The notes below the pieces were generated by a model. It was given only the letters and a program-made list of their open reading frames with translations, was not told the DNA's origin and did no database searches. 64,000 nt of DNA, taken from the NCBI RefSeq assembly GCF_024652905.1, contig NZ_CP102428.1:2430501-2494500 (forward strand). The letters are read 5' to 3'. This document shows positions 48,758-58,493 of this stretch, one piece after another. A program made the position numbers and the translations under genes. The stretch's first letter is position 1, and every line of letters begins with the position of its first letter. This stretch comes from Pseudomonas oryzihabitans (GTDB lineage Bacteria; Pseudomonadota; Gammaproteobacteria; Pseudomonadales; Pseudomonadaceae).

Positions 48758-50011
48758 ATGAGGGAATCAGGTACCGAGTTGTTGGATGTCGTTGGCCTGG
48801 ATACCGGCACCCTGAGCAGCCAGGGCTGCATCGACAAGGTGCTGCACGCGCTGCGCACCCATCTGGATATGGACGTGGCCTTTCTGGCCGAATTTCGTCA
48901 GCAGGATCGGGTCTTTCGCAACGTCGATGCCGCGCCTGATGCACCGATCAAGGCGGGCGACGCCCTGCCGCTCAGCCAGGGCTATTGCCAGCAGGTGGTG
49001 ACCGGCCATCTGCCTGAACTCATCCCCGACACCCGCGCCGTCGGCGCCACCCGCTTGATTCCGGAAACCCGCGCCGTGCCCATCGGCGCGCACCTGAGCG
49101 TGCCCGTCCGGCTCAACGATGGCGAGCTCTATGGCACCTTCTGCTGCTTCAAGTACCAGCCTGATCCAACCTTGAGTCCCCGTGACCTGGAACTGGTGCG
49201 GACCTTCGCCGAACTGGTGGCCGATCGCCTCAGCCTGGACGTCTCCAGTCGCCGCGGCCAGGTCGAGATGCGTCAGCGCATCCAGGGCGCGGTAGCTGCG
49301 CACCAACCCAGCATCGTCTACCAGCCGATCTATCATCTCGCCGATCTGCGCATCGCTGGCTGGGAGTCGCTGTCGCGTTTCCACTGCCCGCCGCAGCGCA
49401 GCCCGGACCTGTGGTTTTCCGAAGCCAGCGCCATCGGTCTGGGCGACGAGCTCGAAGAATGCGCCATGCGCTTTGCCCTGCAGGGGCTGCAGAGTCTGCC
49501 CGACGACAGCTACCTGACCATGAATTGTTCACCGCAGACCATCCTGGCCGGCCGCCTGCCCGTGCTGCTGGCGGGCAATCCGCCGGGCCGGCTGGTACTG
49601 GAGATCACCGAGCACGCCGAAGTCGACGACTACGACGCCCTCCACGCCCAGCTGCGACCGCTGCGGGCCCAGGGCGTGCGCCTGGCCATCGACGACGCCG
49701 GCGCCGGCTATTCGAGCCTGAGGCACATCCTTAGGCTGCGTCCGGACATGATCAAGCTGGACATGAGCCTGGTCCGTGACATCGACAGCGACGCCGAGCG
49801 CCGGGCGCTGGCCTCGGCGATCATCGCCTTTGCCCGCGAGACACGTAAGGAAGTGATCGCCGAGGGCGTGGAGACCCTTGCCGAACTGCAGACGCTCAAG
49901 GCCCTGCAGGTGGACAAGGTGCAGGGCAACCTGTTGAGCCGCCCGTTGCCGCGCGACGACGCCCTGCGCCTGCCCCGACATCGTCAGCTGGAAGGCCGGC
50001 AGGACAGCTGA
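48758..50011 (+). CDS. GAF-EAL c-di-GMP phosphodiesterase
   Basis: 417 residues, cytoplasmic. GAF about 20-165 (MDVAFLAEF ... GTFCCFKYQP), EAL about 170-400. The EAL motif is ESL (E203) with the other ligands kept: MNCSP, EITEH, DDAGAGYSS, IKLD, AEGVET and VQGN. No GGDEF. Resembles the PAS/GAF-EAL phosphodiesterases of pseudomonads. Followed by a hairpin terminator at 50017. Confidence 0.9.
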   Translation: MRESGTELLDVVGLDTGTLSSQGCIDKVLHALRTHLDMDVAFLAEFRQQDRVFRNVDAAPDAPIKAGDALPLSQGYCQQVVTGHLPELIPDTRAVGATRLIPETRAVPIGAHLSVPVRLNDGELYGTFCCFKYQPDPTLSPRDLELVRTFAELVADRLSLDVSSRRGQVEMRQRIQGAVAAHQPSIVYQPIYHLADLRIAGWESLSRFHCPPQRSPDLWFSEASAIGLGDELEECAMRFALQGLQSLPDDSYLTMNCSPQTILAGRLPVLLAGNPPGRLVLEITEHAEVDDYDALHAQLRPLRAQGVRLAIDDAGAGYSSLRHILRLRPDMIKLDMSLVRDIDSDAERRALASAIIAFARETRKEVIAEGVETLAELQTLKALQVDKVQGNLLSRPLPRDDALRLPRHRQLEGRQDS

Positions 50012-50016
50012 TCCAG

Positions 50017-50051
50017 AAAGGATCGGCGACCATTCAAGTCGTCGATCCTTT
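50017..50051 (+). terminator. Hairpin terminator after the GAF-EAL gene
   Basis: AAAGGATCG-(g)-CGAC loop CATTCAA GTCG-(t)-CGATCCTTT, starting 5 bp after the stop codon. 13 paired positions with one internal mismatch; tail only TTT then GG. It separates the GAF-EAL gene from the response regulator gene. Confidence 0.7.
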
Positions 50052-50132
50052 GGCCGATACGCAGAGGCGAATGATCGCTTCATCTGACGCCAGACAAGTT
50101 CTCGGCTGATCTTTGTCCTGCAGGAGTTACCG

Positions 50133-51380
50133 GTGCGCTCCATCCTGGTCATCGAAGACAGCCCCATGGTCCTCAAGATTCTGGCGCACCTCTTTCGTCA
50201 GCAGCGCGACTTCGAGCCGGTGTTCTGCGCCACCCTGGCCGAAGCCGAGCTGATGCTGGACACCTCGGCCAATCTGTTCTTTGCCGCCCTGGTGGATCTC
50301 AACCTGCCCGATGCGCCCAATGGCGAAAGCGTCGACCTGGTGCTGCGCTATCGCCTGCCCTGCATCGTCCTCAGCGGCTCCTACGACGAACGCCGGCGCG
50401 ATGACCTGCTGACCAAGGGCGTGGTCGACTACGTGCTCAAGGAAAGTCAGTACTCCTACGAATTCGCCTTCCGCCTGCTGCGCCGGCTGGACAGCAATAC
50501 CGCGGTGAAGATTCTGATCGCCGAGGACTCCGACGCCACCCGCAACTACATCCGCCACGTGCTGACGCCCCACCGCTACCAGTTGCTGGATGCCTGCGAC
50601 GGCAACGAAGCCCTGCGCCTGCTGGAGGAGCAGCCGGACATCGACCTGCTGGTGGTGGACCACAGCATGCCCGGCCTGAGCGGTTTCGAACTGGTGCAGC
50701 TGCTGCGGCAGAAGCTGCGCCGCCACGACCTCAGCATCATCGGCCTGTCGGCCGACGAAAAGGGCTCGCTCAGCGCCAAGTTCATCAAGCAGGGCGCCGA
50801 CGACTTCCTGCGCAAGCCCTTCTGCCCCGAGGAGCTCAACTGCCGGGTGGTCTCGACCCTGGAGCGGCGGGATCTCATGCGCGCCCTCACCCATGCCGCC
50901 CAGTACGACTCCCTCACCGGGCTGCGCAATCGGCGTGCCTTCCAGGATCAGGCCCAGGAGTGGTTTCGCCAAGCCGAGCGCGAGGGTCACACCCTGAGCG
51001 TGGCCATGCTCGACCTGGATCACTTCAAGCGCATCAACGACGAACACGGCCATGCCAGTGGCGACAGCGCCCTGGTGGTCTTCGCCCAGGCGCTGGCCCG
51101 CACCCTGCCCCAGGACCTGACCGGGCGCCTGGGCGGCGAGGAATTCGCCCTGGTCAGCCGCATGCCGCCAGAGCAGTTGCTGCAGGCGCTGGACCTGTTG
51201 CGACGTTATTGCCAGTCCCAGGCCTATGCCCCGGGCGCGCCGCCGCTGTCGTTCAGCGCGGGGGTCTTCAGCGGCCTCGCCAACGATCTCGAAGGGTTCC
51301 TGCACGAAGCCGATCGCCGCCTCTATCAGGCCAAGCGTCAGGGCCGTGGCCGTACCTGCCTGGTGCTGGACGCCGAGTAG
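50133..51380 (+). CDS. Dual-receiver response regulator diguanylate cyclase (REC-REC-GGDEF)
   Basis: 415 residues. REC1 about 3-115 (ILVIEDSPMVLKIL; Asp in ALVDLNLPD), REC2 about 122-240 (ILIAEDSDATRNYI; Asp in VVDHSMPG; LRKPF), GGDEF about 255-413 with GGEEF at 334-338. The inhibitory RxxD site is absent (LPQD before LTGRLGGEEF). Makes c-di-GMP on phosphorylation by an unlinked histidine kinase. The GTG start follows CAGGAG and gives MRSILVIEDS. Confidence 0.92.
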   Translation: MRSILVIEDSPMVLKILAHLFRQQRDFEPVFCATLAEAELMLDTSANLFFAALVDLNLPDAPNGESVDLVLRYRLPCIVLSGSYDERRRDDLLTKGVVDYVLKESQYSYEFAFRLLRRLDSNTAVKILIAEDSDATRNYIRHVLTPHRYQLLDACDGNEALRLLEEQPDIDLLVVDHSMPGLSGFELVQLLRQKLRRHDLSIIGLSADEKGSLSAKFIKQGADDFLRKPFCPEELNCRVVSTLERRDLMRALTHAAQYDSLTGLRNRRAFQDQAQEWFRQAEREGHTLSVAMLDLDHFKRINDEHGHASGDSALVVFAQALARTLPQDLTGRLGGEEFALVSRMPPEQLLQALDLLRRYCQSQAYAPGAPPLSFSAGVFSGLANDLEGFLHEADRRLYQAKRQGRGRTCLVLDAE

Positions 51381-51497
51381 CGCGGATCCCGGGTTGGCGC
51401 CCTGCGCCACAAGACATATGATGTCAGACGATTGATCTGCTGCCGCAGGTCGATCCGCATAGCCTCGTCTGAACAATAACAATCAAGGACCTGCACC

Positions 51498-52577
51498 ATG
51501 CATGACTCTTCCCCGGGGCTCGCCCGGCCGCTGTCGCGTCGTCGTCTGCTTCAGGGCGGCCTGGTCTGCAGCGCGGCCCTCGCGCTACCCACCCTCGCCC
51601 GCGCCGCCGAATTCCTGAGCCAACGCTATCCCGATCCGCTCATCGAGATCCTCGACGACCGCTTCCTGGAATTGCGCCTGTTCAACGCCAGCGTCGAGCG
51701 CCTGGCCACCGGTCTGCGCTGGGCCGAAGGGCCGGTGTGGATCGGCGACGGCAACTACCTGCTGATGAGCGACATCCCCAATAACCGCATCGTGCGCTGG
51801 GATGAAGTCAGCGGCCGGCTGGACACCTATCGCGCCCAGTCGAATTTCTCCAACGGCCTGACCCGCGACCGCCAGGGTCGACTGATCGCCTGCGAAGGCT
51901 CCACCACCCACGGTCTCGGTCGGCGGGTCACCCGCACCGAGCACGACGGGCGCCTCACGGTGCTGGCCGATAACTTCGAAGGCAAGCCGTTCAATTCGCC
52001 CAATGACGTGGTGGTCAAGCGCGACGGCTCCATCTGGTTCAGCGATCCGCCGTTCCAGGCCAACAGCGACTATGAGGGCCACAGGGTCAAGACCGAGCAG
52101 CCCGATGCGGTCTATCGCATCGACGGCGAAAGCCTGGCGGTGACGCGGGTCATTGGCGATCTTAACGGCCCCAATGGCCTGGCCTTCTCACCGGACGAGA
52201 AACTGCTCTATGTGGTCGAGGGCCGCGCCAAGCCCAATCGCCTGGTGTGGGCCTATACCGTCAAGGACGACGGTAGCCTGGGCGAACGCCGCAAGCATAT
52301 CGAGGCGCTGGAGTATGGCGCCCTGGATGGCATCAAGTGCGACGTGGCGGGCAATCTCTGGTGTGGCTGGGGCAGCAGTGGCGCCCCAGCGGCCAAGCCC
52401 GAGGTGCTCGATGGCGTGCGGGTGTTCGATCCCAGCGGCAAGGCGCTGGGGCATATCCACCTGCCGGAGCGCTGCCCCAACCTGTGCTTTGGCGGACCTG
52501 AGGGTAATCGGCTGTTCATGGCCGGCTCCCACTCGCTGTATAGCCTCTACGTCAATATCCGCGGTGCCGGGCTCTAG
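51498..52577 (+). CDS. SMP-30/gluconolactonase-like protein with Tat signal
   Basis: 359 residues. N-terminal twin-arginine signal SRRRLLQGG with a hydrophobic core ending TLARAAEF, so exported folded. The remainder is a six-bladed SMP-30/LRE propeller: RWAEGPVWIGDG, NFSNGLTRDRQGRLIACEG, NSPNDVVVKRDGSIWFSDP and GPNGLAFSPDE contain the metal-binding Glu, Asn and Asp. Probable periplasmic lactonase of unknown substrate. Confidence 0.88.
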   Translation: MHDSSPGLARPLSRRRLLQGGLVCSAALALPTLARAAEFLSQRYPDPLIEILDDRFLELRLFNASVERLATGLRWAEGPVWIGDGNYLLMSDIPNNRIVRWDEVSGRLDTYRAQSNFSNGLTRDRQGRLIACEGSTTHGLGRRVTRTEHDGRLTVLADNFEGKPFNSPNDVVVKRDGSIWFSDPPFQANSDYEGHRVKTEQPDAVYRIDGESLAVTRVIGDLNGPNGLAFSPDEKLLYVVEGRAKPNRLVWAYTVKDDGSLGERRKHIEALEYGALDGIKCDVAGNLWCGWGSSGAPAAKPEVLDGVRVFDPSGKALGHIHLPERCPNLCFGGPEGNRLFMAGSHSLYSLYVNIRGAGL

Positions 52578-52580
52578 CCG

Positions 52581-52934
52581 CTAGCGGGACTCGGGCGGCG
52601 ACTGCTCGACCAGGGTGGTCAGGGAGTCGAGCACGCTGTCCAGGGCATAGGCCGCTTCGAAGCGCGCCAGATTCTGGGTGAGGTCGGCCAGGCTGGTAGT
52701 GATCCCCAGCCAGTTGCCCAGGCCGATCTGGCGCGCCGCTTCCGGCAGCGAGCAGCCGCCGTCGCGGCGTTCCAGCCAGGCCAGCACCAGTTCGGGCGGG
52801 GTATCGGCCTCGAGGCCCAGGGTGCGCAGCAGGCGCAGGGCCTTGGCCTGTTCGCGGGGTGGCAGCCGATGGCGGGCCGAGGGGGTGGGCTGGTCGACGA
52901 CGAGCGTCAACCGGGAGCCGGGGATATCGGTCAT
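52581..52934 (-). CDS. Hypothetical protein
   Basis: 117 residues, predicted soluble and mostly helical (EQAKALRLLRTLGLEA ... LPEAARQIGLGNWLGITTSLADL). No domain recognised. It converges on the SMP-30 gene with a 3-bp gap. The frame has normal codon quality and a plausible start, so I keep it as a gene. Confidence 0.55.
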   Translation of the reverse strand: MTDIPGSRLTLVVDQPTPSARHRLPPREQAKALRLLRTLGLEADTPPELVLAWLERRDGGCSLPEAARQIGLGNWLGITTSLADLTQNLARFEAAYALDSVLDSLTTLVEQSPPESR

Positions 52935-53073
52935 CTGGACCTCTAGGGACTACACCAGAACCGTACGGCACGAGGCCGCTTCATCTCCTCATGGTAGGGC
53001 AATAGTCTGGCCAATTGCCATAGGTCGCCCCGGCCCTCATCGTCCGGAAAGCGCCGTTCGGCCCCTGCCCCGC

Positions 53074-54249
53074 TCAGCGGGCGGCGCGGCCCCGGCAGCG
53101 CTGCCAGCGCTCTTCCACTCGCTGGGCGAACCAGGCGGTGGTCAGGGTGCGGGTGATCTTGGGGCTTTCCAGGGTGATGCCCGGCAGCATGGCGCGCGGC
53201 AGGCTGCGTCCGGCCTTGCGCTCGGCCAGCGCATAGACCTTGGCATAGAGATCGGTCTTGGCGAAGTCTTCGGACTCCCCCGCCTCCAGGTCATGGCGGA
53301 TGGCGATGTCGCTCATGCCCAGGGCCGGCGCCAGGCGATTCACCGCCCGCTCGGTCTCGCCTTGGGTGCGCGAGCCGGGCACCACCAGATCGCCGTCCAG
53401 CGCCAGCTTCATCCCGGTAGCTCGACTCACCGCACTCTGGAAGGCCGCGTTGCGACTGGCGTACCAGCCAGCGTTGAAATCGGCGAAGCGATACAGCGGC
53501 GTGGAATAGTCCGCTGGATAGCCCAGCAGATGCGCGGTGCCGAAATAGAGACCGCCCCGGCGGCTGAACACCTCGTGGCGGATGGACCCGTCGCGGTCAT
53601 AGGGATAGCCGCGGGCATGGGCTTCGGCGAAGTCGATGCTGACCTGCATGGGGCCGCCGGTGCGTACCGGATTGAAGCGACCGAACAGCTGGCCGCCCAG
53701 GGGCACCATGGCGATGAAGTCTTCGAAGATCAGACTCAGCTCGCGCTCGGTACGGGCACTGTCCAGGCGCTGAGCGTAGGTCTTGCCGGTCGGTGAGTCG
53801 AGATTGAGCGCGGTACGCACCAGCAGCTGGGGCACATAGGCCCGCGCCGCACGTCTGTCGATCTCCTCCCGAGCGATGCGTCCCAGCCCCGGCACCGGCG
53901 GATCGACCTGGTAGGTGGATTCCTGCTCCGCCACCGCCAGCACAGCGCAGAGGTTGTCCGTCGAGGGCTCGAGGCCCTGGGCGCTGAAGGCGATCTGGAT
54001 GTCACTGGCCCAGCCCTGACGGTCTACCACCTTGGCGGGCAGCAGGCGCAGGAGCTCGGCACGCACCTCGGCTGGCGAGCGGGTGGGTCCCTGGGAGGTG
54101 GGCGTCAGGCTGCAACCGGCCAGGACCAGCGCAGCGGCGAGGACGGTCCAGCCGCGTAGTCGCGACAGCCTGGGCAAAACGGGAACGGACAGGGCGACAG
54201 CAGCGGACACGGCGACTCCAGAGGATTCCTTTGGCCGCTTTGACCACAT
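53074..54249 (-). CDS. DUF1615 lipoprotein
   Basis: 391 residues. Basic leader, hydrophobic stretch and lipobox LAGC (Cys about 46), then the DUF1615 body: WASDIQIAFSAQGLEPSTDNLCAVLAVAEQEST, FNPVRTGGPMQVSI and HEVFSRRGGLYFGTAHLL. The E-x-S-T and G-P-M-Q-V pattern resembles lysozyme-like lytic transglycosylase folds, so a cell-wall role is possible (inference). The long leader suggests that the true start may be the GTG near 54210. Confidence 0.8.
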   Translation of the reverse strand: MWSKRPKESSGVAVSAAVALSVPVLPRLSRLRGWTVLAAALVLAGCSLTPTSQGPTRSPAEVRAELLRLLPAKVVDRQGWASDIQIAFSAQGLEPSTDNLCAVLAVAEQESTYQVDPPVPGLGRIAREEIDRRAARAYVPQLLVRTALNLDSPTGKTYAQRLDSARTERELSLIFEDFIAMVPLGGQLFGRFNPVRTGGPMQVSIDFAEAHARGYPYDRDGSIRHEVFSRRGGLYFGTAHLLGYPADYSTPLYRFADFNAGWYASRNAAFQSAVSRATGMKLALDGDLVVPGSRTQGETERAVNRLAPALGMSDIAIRHDLEAGESEDFAKTDLYAKVYALAERKAGRSLPRAMLPGITLESPKITRTLTTAWFAQRVEERWQRCRGRAAR

Positions 54250-54344
54250 CCCAGGGCAAACGGCTGCCCTGAACCATCAATAACTTCTAGCTATATCGAT
54301 GTAACCTTTTCATTCAACCAGAGCAGGGTAGTCGCTGGGATTCC

Positions 54345-54370
54345 CCGACAAGTCCTACTAAAATTGTCGG
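54345..54370. promoter_or_regulatory. Inverted repeat upstream of the YeeE/YedE gene
   Basis: CCGACAA (54345-54351) and TTGTCGG (54364-54370), perfect 7-bp arms with a 12-bp spacer, ending 28 bp before the start codon. It is in an operator-like position over the likely promoter. Arms are shared with the palindrome at 24524. Confidence 0.45.
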
Positions 54371-54398
54371 ACTTTAGTTCGAATATACCGGAACCCTA

Positions 54399-55610
54399 AT
54401 GCAGCAGACTTCCACGCTCTCCTCTCCTCAGCTGCCCTGGGCGGCGCTCTGGGCCACCGGCCTGCTCGCCGTGGGCATGGTCTTTCTTAACCAGGCCGTG
54501 GGCGGTCGTCAGGCCCTGCTGCTGCTGCTCGGCGGCGCCCTGGGCCTGACCCTCTATCACGCCGCCTTTGGCTTCACCTCGGCCTGGCGAGTGTTCATCC
54601 TCGACCGTCGCGGCGCCGGTCTGCGGGCGCAGATGGTGATGCTGGCCCTGGCGGTGCTGCTGTTCTTTCCCGTCCTCGGTGCCGGCAGCCTGTTCGGTGA
54701 GGCGGTCCGTGGCAACGTCTCGCCGCTGTCCACCTCGGTGGTGATCGGCGCCTTCCTGTTCGGCATCGGCATGCAACTGGGCGGTGGCTGCGCCTCCGGC
54801 ACCCTGTTCACCGCCGGCGGCGGCAATGCGCGGATGCTGGTGACCCTGCTGTTCTTCGTCATCGGTTCGCTGATCGCCACCCAGCACCTGGGCTGGTGGT
54901 TCGCCCTGCCCAGCCTGCCACCCACCTCCCTGGTGACCCGCCTGGGCGTGCTGCCCGGCATCCTGGTCAGCCTGGCGCTGTTCGCCCTGATCGCCGCGGC
55001 CACGGTGGTGCTGGAGCGCCGTCGCCATGGCAGCCTGGAAGTCACGGTACCCGGTGAACACCAGGGCGCAGCGCGCCTACTACGCGGCAACTGGCCGCTG
55101 GTCTGGGGCGCCATCGCCCTGGCCGTGCTCAACTTCGTCACCCTGGCCCTGGCCGGTCGCCCCTGGGGCGTCACCTCGGCCTTCGCCCTCTGGGGTGCCA
55201 AGGGTGCCGGCCTGCTCGGGCTGGACGTCTCCGGCTGGGCCTTCTGGCAGCAACCGGCCAATGCCCGAGCCCTGGCCGAGCCCTTCTGGTTCGACGTCAC
55301 CAGCGTGATGAACCTCGGCATCATGCTGGGCGCCCTGGCCGCGGCGGGCCTCGCCGGGCGCTTCGCCCCGAGCCTGCGCATCCCCACGCGGTCGCTGGTG
55401 GCGGCGGTGCTGGGTGGCCTGCTGCTGGGCTATGGCGCGCGGCTGGCCTATGGCTGCAACATCGGCGCCTACTTCAGCGGCATCGCCTCGGGCAGCCTGC
55501 ATGGCTGGCTATGGCTGGTAGCCGCCTTTTTCGGCAACAGCCTGGGCGTGCGCCTGCGGCCCTTCTTCTTTCCCGGCGAGCGTCGGGTGGAACGCCTGAC
55601 CGGCTGCTAG
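54399..55610 (+). CDS. YeeE/YedE family sulfur-compound transporter
   Basis: 403 residues, about ten TM helices. Two conserved cysteine motifs of the TsuA/YeeE thiosulfate-uptake fold are visible, GGGCASGTLFTAGGG and GYGARLAYGCNIGAYFSG, the pseudo-repeat that lines the substrate path. Likely imports thiosulfate or a related sulfur species. No TusA-type partner gene is adjacent. It overlaps the convergent membrane-protein gene by 4 bp. Confidence 0.88.
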   Translation: MQQTSTLSSPQLPWAALWATGLLAVGMVFLNQAVGGRQALLLLLGGALGLTLYHAAFGFTSAWRVFILDRRGAGLRAQMVMLALAVLLFFPVLGAGSLFGEAVRGNVSPLSTSVVIGAFLFGIGMQLGGGCASGTLFTAGGGNARMLVTLLFFVIGSLIATQHLGWWFALPSLPPTSLVTRLGVLPGILVSLALFALIAAATVVLERRRHGSLEVTVPGEHQGAARLLRGNWPLVWGAIALAVLNFVTLALAGRPWGVTSAFALWGAKGAGLLGLDVSGWAFWQQPANARALAEPFWFDVTSVMNLGIMLGALAAAGLAGRFAPSLRIPTRSLVAAVLGGLLLGYGARLAYGCNIGAYFSGIASGSLHGWLWLVAAFFGNSLGVRLRPFFFPGERRVERLTGC

Positions 55611-56878
55611 ACCGGCAAGACCTGGCGACCGGGCGGCAGCGCCCCCGGTCGCTCCGACAGACTCACCACCCCGTACTGGGGCGCGCCGTGGTAGGTCTTC
55701 AGCGCCTGCATGACGAAGAGCAGGGCCGCGGTGCCCTGGTATTCGAACAGGCCCTGCAGCGGCCAGATGGTCATGAAGGCGAGAAACACCGCCAGGGTGA
55801 ATTCCAGGTCACGGCTCAGTTTGCGCGCCACCAGGTAGTGGATCGCCAGGCCGATGGGAATGACCAGGATGGACAGGAAGCCGAAGCGGAACACGGTGCC
55901 GAAGATGCCCACGTCGGAGAGGAAGAAGTAGTCGCCGAAGATCGGCTTGAAGCCGTCGTTCCACATCAGGCTCAGGCTGCCGCTGGGCAGGCCGTTGTAC
56001 AGCTGCAGGTGGTTGATGATCTGGGAAATGGTGTTTTCCCGGACGTTGTCGGTGGGGCCTTCCTGCACCGAGCGTGCATAGAAATCCAGGTTGAAGCCGA
56101 GGGTCTCCAGCAGGTGCGGATAGAGGATCAGCGGCGCGATGATGATGGCGCCGAACAGTGCCGGTCCCACCAGGCGCGCGCGCAGGGCGAGGATGGTGAA
56201 CACCAGGCAGACCACGATCAGCTGGCGGGTCTGCAGCACCACCACGATGGTCGCCAGAAAGAACAGCGCCAGCAGGCCGTGACGCAGCTTGGGCCGCAAC
56301 TGGCCGTCGATGAAGGAACGCCCGCGACCGGCGAAGTAGATGCAGATGAAGTAGCCGAAGAAGATGGCGCCCGCGCCCGTGGACGCCCGTCCGGGGCGGC
56401 TGAGATCCTTCACCTCCTCGCGTAGATCGGGCAGCATCTTGAAGTAGGACAGCCAGCACAGCAGCGCCGAGAGCAGCCCCACCAGGATGATCAGATTCTC
56501 GAACTGGGTGGCGTTCAGCCGCTTGGCCAGGTAGAGCACCAGAAAGGCGCTGAAGCAGTAGAGCACGCGCCGCTCCTCGATGAGGCCATAGACCAGCGGC
56601 TGCCCCCAGAACAGCTGGGCGAACACCGCCGGGAGGCCGACGAACACCGCCGTGGAAAACAGGCAGAAGCCCATCAGCAGGCGATAGTCGCGCTGGGGCC
56701 GGTGCCAGGTGCTCAGGGTGAAGAGCGCGAAGAAGCCCAGGCAGATCGCCAGGTACATTTCGCCCACGTAGCGGATGCCCACCGGATTGGTCGGGCTCTG
56801 TTCGAAGACGCCGAACTGCAGGACCATCAGGCCACCCAGGGCCAGAAAACTCAGTCGATTGATCAGCGTACCCGGCAT
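55607..56878 (-). CDS. O-antigen ligase/polymerase-like membrane protein
   Basis: 423 residues, about 10-11 TM helices with a long loop in the C-terminal half (NLDFYARSVQEGPTDNVRENTISQ). The topology and this loop match Wzy/WaaL-type polysaccharide polymerases or ligases. ATG 56878 has GAGGAAA upstream; the frame also opens at 56935, which would overlap the upstream gene by 20 bp. It forms a two-gene unit with the next membrane protein, close to the divergent Wzc-like gene, so a polysaccharide role is inferred. Confidence 0.65.
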   Translation of the reverse strand: MPGTLINRLSFLALGGLMVLQFGVFEQSPTNPVGIRYVGEMYLAICLGFFALFTLSTWHRPQRDYRLLMGFCLFSTAVFVGLPAVFAQLFWGQPLVYGLIEERRVLYCFSAFLVLYLAKRLNATQFENLIILVGLLSALLCWLSYFKMLPDLREEVKDLSRPGRASTGAGAIFFGYFICIYFAGRGRSFIDGQLRPKLRHGLLALFFLATIVVVLQTRQLIVVCLVFTILALRARLVGPALFGAIIIAPLILYPHLLETLGFNLDFYARSVQEGPTDNVRENTISQIINHLQLYNGLPSGSLSLMWNDGFKPIFGDYFFLSDVGIFGTVFRFGFLSILVIPIGLAIHYLVARKLSRDLEFTLAVFLAFMTIWPLQGLFEYQGTAALLFVMQALKTYHGAPQYGVVSLSERPGALPPGRQVLPV

Positions 56879-56915
56879 GCCCGGTTTCCTCGCAGCGTGT
56901 TCATGGATAAGGCAT

Positions 56916-58493
56916 TCATTGCAGGCGCCAGTCACCCTCGACCTTGGCGTAGGTCAATTGGCGGCCGTCCGCCAGACTCAGGCGGGCGCGGGTGTATTCG
57001 GGCAGGTCGACGCGAAAATCCCGGCCTTCCAGATAGAGTCCGCCACAGGCCCCCGGCTCGCCGTGGTAGTCCAACGGCTGGCGCTGCAATTCGTGGATGC
57101 TGCGGTGGAACAGCAGGTTGGCGTAGCCGCGCACCGACATGTCGGTGGAGATGAGGGTGCAATCCAATGCGACTTGGCCCTGCACCAGACCGACCAGCGC
57201 CTGGTTCTGCCGGTCGATGGCGCTCCAACCGGCATAGCCGGCGAGATCCTGGCGATAGGTCTGGCCATTCTGCAGAGCGGCCGCCACCAGCAGCACCGCA
57301 AGCAGGGCGCGCCCCGGAGTCTTGAGGGCAACAAAGGCCAGCCCCAGCAGCAGCGCGGCCGGAAAGATGAACTTTAGGCGGTCGAAGGAAAACTGGGTGG
57401 CGTGCTGCAGCAGCAGCAGATTTTCCAGCAGCGGCACGCTGGCGGCCGCCAGCAGCAGGCCGGTGCTGCGTGGCCAGCTCAGGCTCCGGCGCTTCCAGAC
57501 CAACACCCCCAGGGCAATGGCCACGGCCGCCAGGAACAGGCCGAAGGACAGGCCATAGCCGGCAAGGAAGTCAGTCATATGAGCATTGTTCGGACTGCGG
57601 GCGAGAAAACGTCGGGCAAAGGCCTTGAGCGTCGGCAACAGGCCCGCCGCCAGGCTGTAGTGCAGCAGCACCAGCAGCCCGGCCAGCGCCGTGGCGAAGG
57701 CCAGGCGCCAGGCCAGGCGCTGGCCTTCCGGCAGCTGCCGGCGCTGCAGCCAGAACAGCGCGACCAGCCCGCCGCCGAAGACATAGCCGGTCCATTCGGT
57801 CAGGGCGCCAAAGCACACCAGCCCGGTCAGCAGCCAGCCCAGCCGGCTGCGCTGGCGCGCTGGCGCCTGCAGGTAGTGGAAGAGCGTCAGCAGGCTGGCC
57901 AGCAGCAGCACCTGGTAGAAACTCTGCACCCAGTAGAGCAGGCCCTGGGACAACAGCGCCTCGCGGCTGAATATCGCGATCAGGCAGCTCAACACCGCGC
58001 CGGTGGCGGCCAGGGCGCGGGTGGCGCCGTGGCTGCGCAGCACCAGATAGAGCAGGCGAAACAACAGCAGCGCCGTCAGGGCGCCGAGGGCGGCGTTGAA
58101 CAGCGCGAGACTGTGCAGCGAAGGCGCGAGGCCCGCGGCCTTGAGGCCGACATAGGCCGCCAGGAAGCCGTAGCTGCTGAAGCTGGTGTAGACATAGTCG
58201 CCGCTATGGGTAGGGATGGTCGCGCCCCAGGACACCTGCCGGTCGTGACTGCCGCCGAGGGTCACCGTGGGCAACCACCAGTGCCGGGCCACGCCGGATT
58301 CGTCCAGGGCATTGAGGCTGAGCAGGACGTGGTAGCTGGCTTCGAGATTCTGCGCCCCGGTGCCGTCACGGAAATCCGGCAGGCGCCACAGCAGGGCCAG
58401 CAGCAACAGCAGGCCGACCGCTAGACCGCCCAGCCAGAACGGCCACCGTCCCACCCCGACTCCGGGATGGGTAACGTCAGATACCACGCTCAT
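56916..58493 (-). CDS. Polytopic membrane protein, glycosyltransferase-C-like
   Basis: 525 residues, about 11-12 TM helices plus a soluble C-terminal domain of about 90 residues (LISTDMSVRGYANLLFHRSIHE ... LEGRDFRVDLPEYTRARLSL). An early periplasmic loop has HWWLPTVTLGGSHDRQVSWG. The plan resembles GT-C/PMT-type enzymes that use lipid-linked sugars, but no diagnostic motif is certain. Start 58493 opens before the first hydrophobic helix. Upstream gene of a pair with the ligase-like protein. Confidence 0.55.
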   Translation of the reverse strand: MSVVSDVTHPGVGVGRWPFWLGGLAVGLLLLLALLWRLPDFRDGTGAQNLEASYHVLLSLNALDESGVARHWWLPTVTLGGSHDRQVSWGATIPTHSGDYVYTSFSSYGFLAAYVGLKAAGLAPSLHSLALFNAALGALTALLLFRLLYLVLRSHGATRALAATGAVLSCLIAIFSREALLSQGLLYWVQSFYQVLLLASLLTLFHYLQAPARQRSRLGWLLTGLVCFGALTEWTGYVFGGGLVALFWLQRRQLPEGQRLAWRLAFATALAGLLVLLHYSLAAGLLPTLKAFARRFLARSPNNAHMTDFLAGYGLSFGLFLAAVAIALGVLVWKRRSLSWPRSTGLLLAAASVPLLENLLLLQHATQFSFDRLKFIFPAALLLGLAFVALKTPGRALLAVLLVAAALQNGQTYRQDLAGYAGWSAIDRQNQALVGLVQGQVALDCTLISTDMSVRGYANLLFHRSIHELQRQPLDYHGEPGACGGLYLEGRDFRVDLPEYTRARLSLADGRQLTYAKVEGDWRLQ

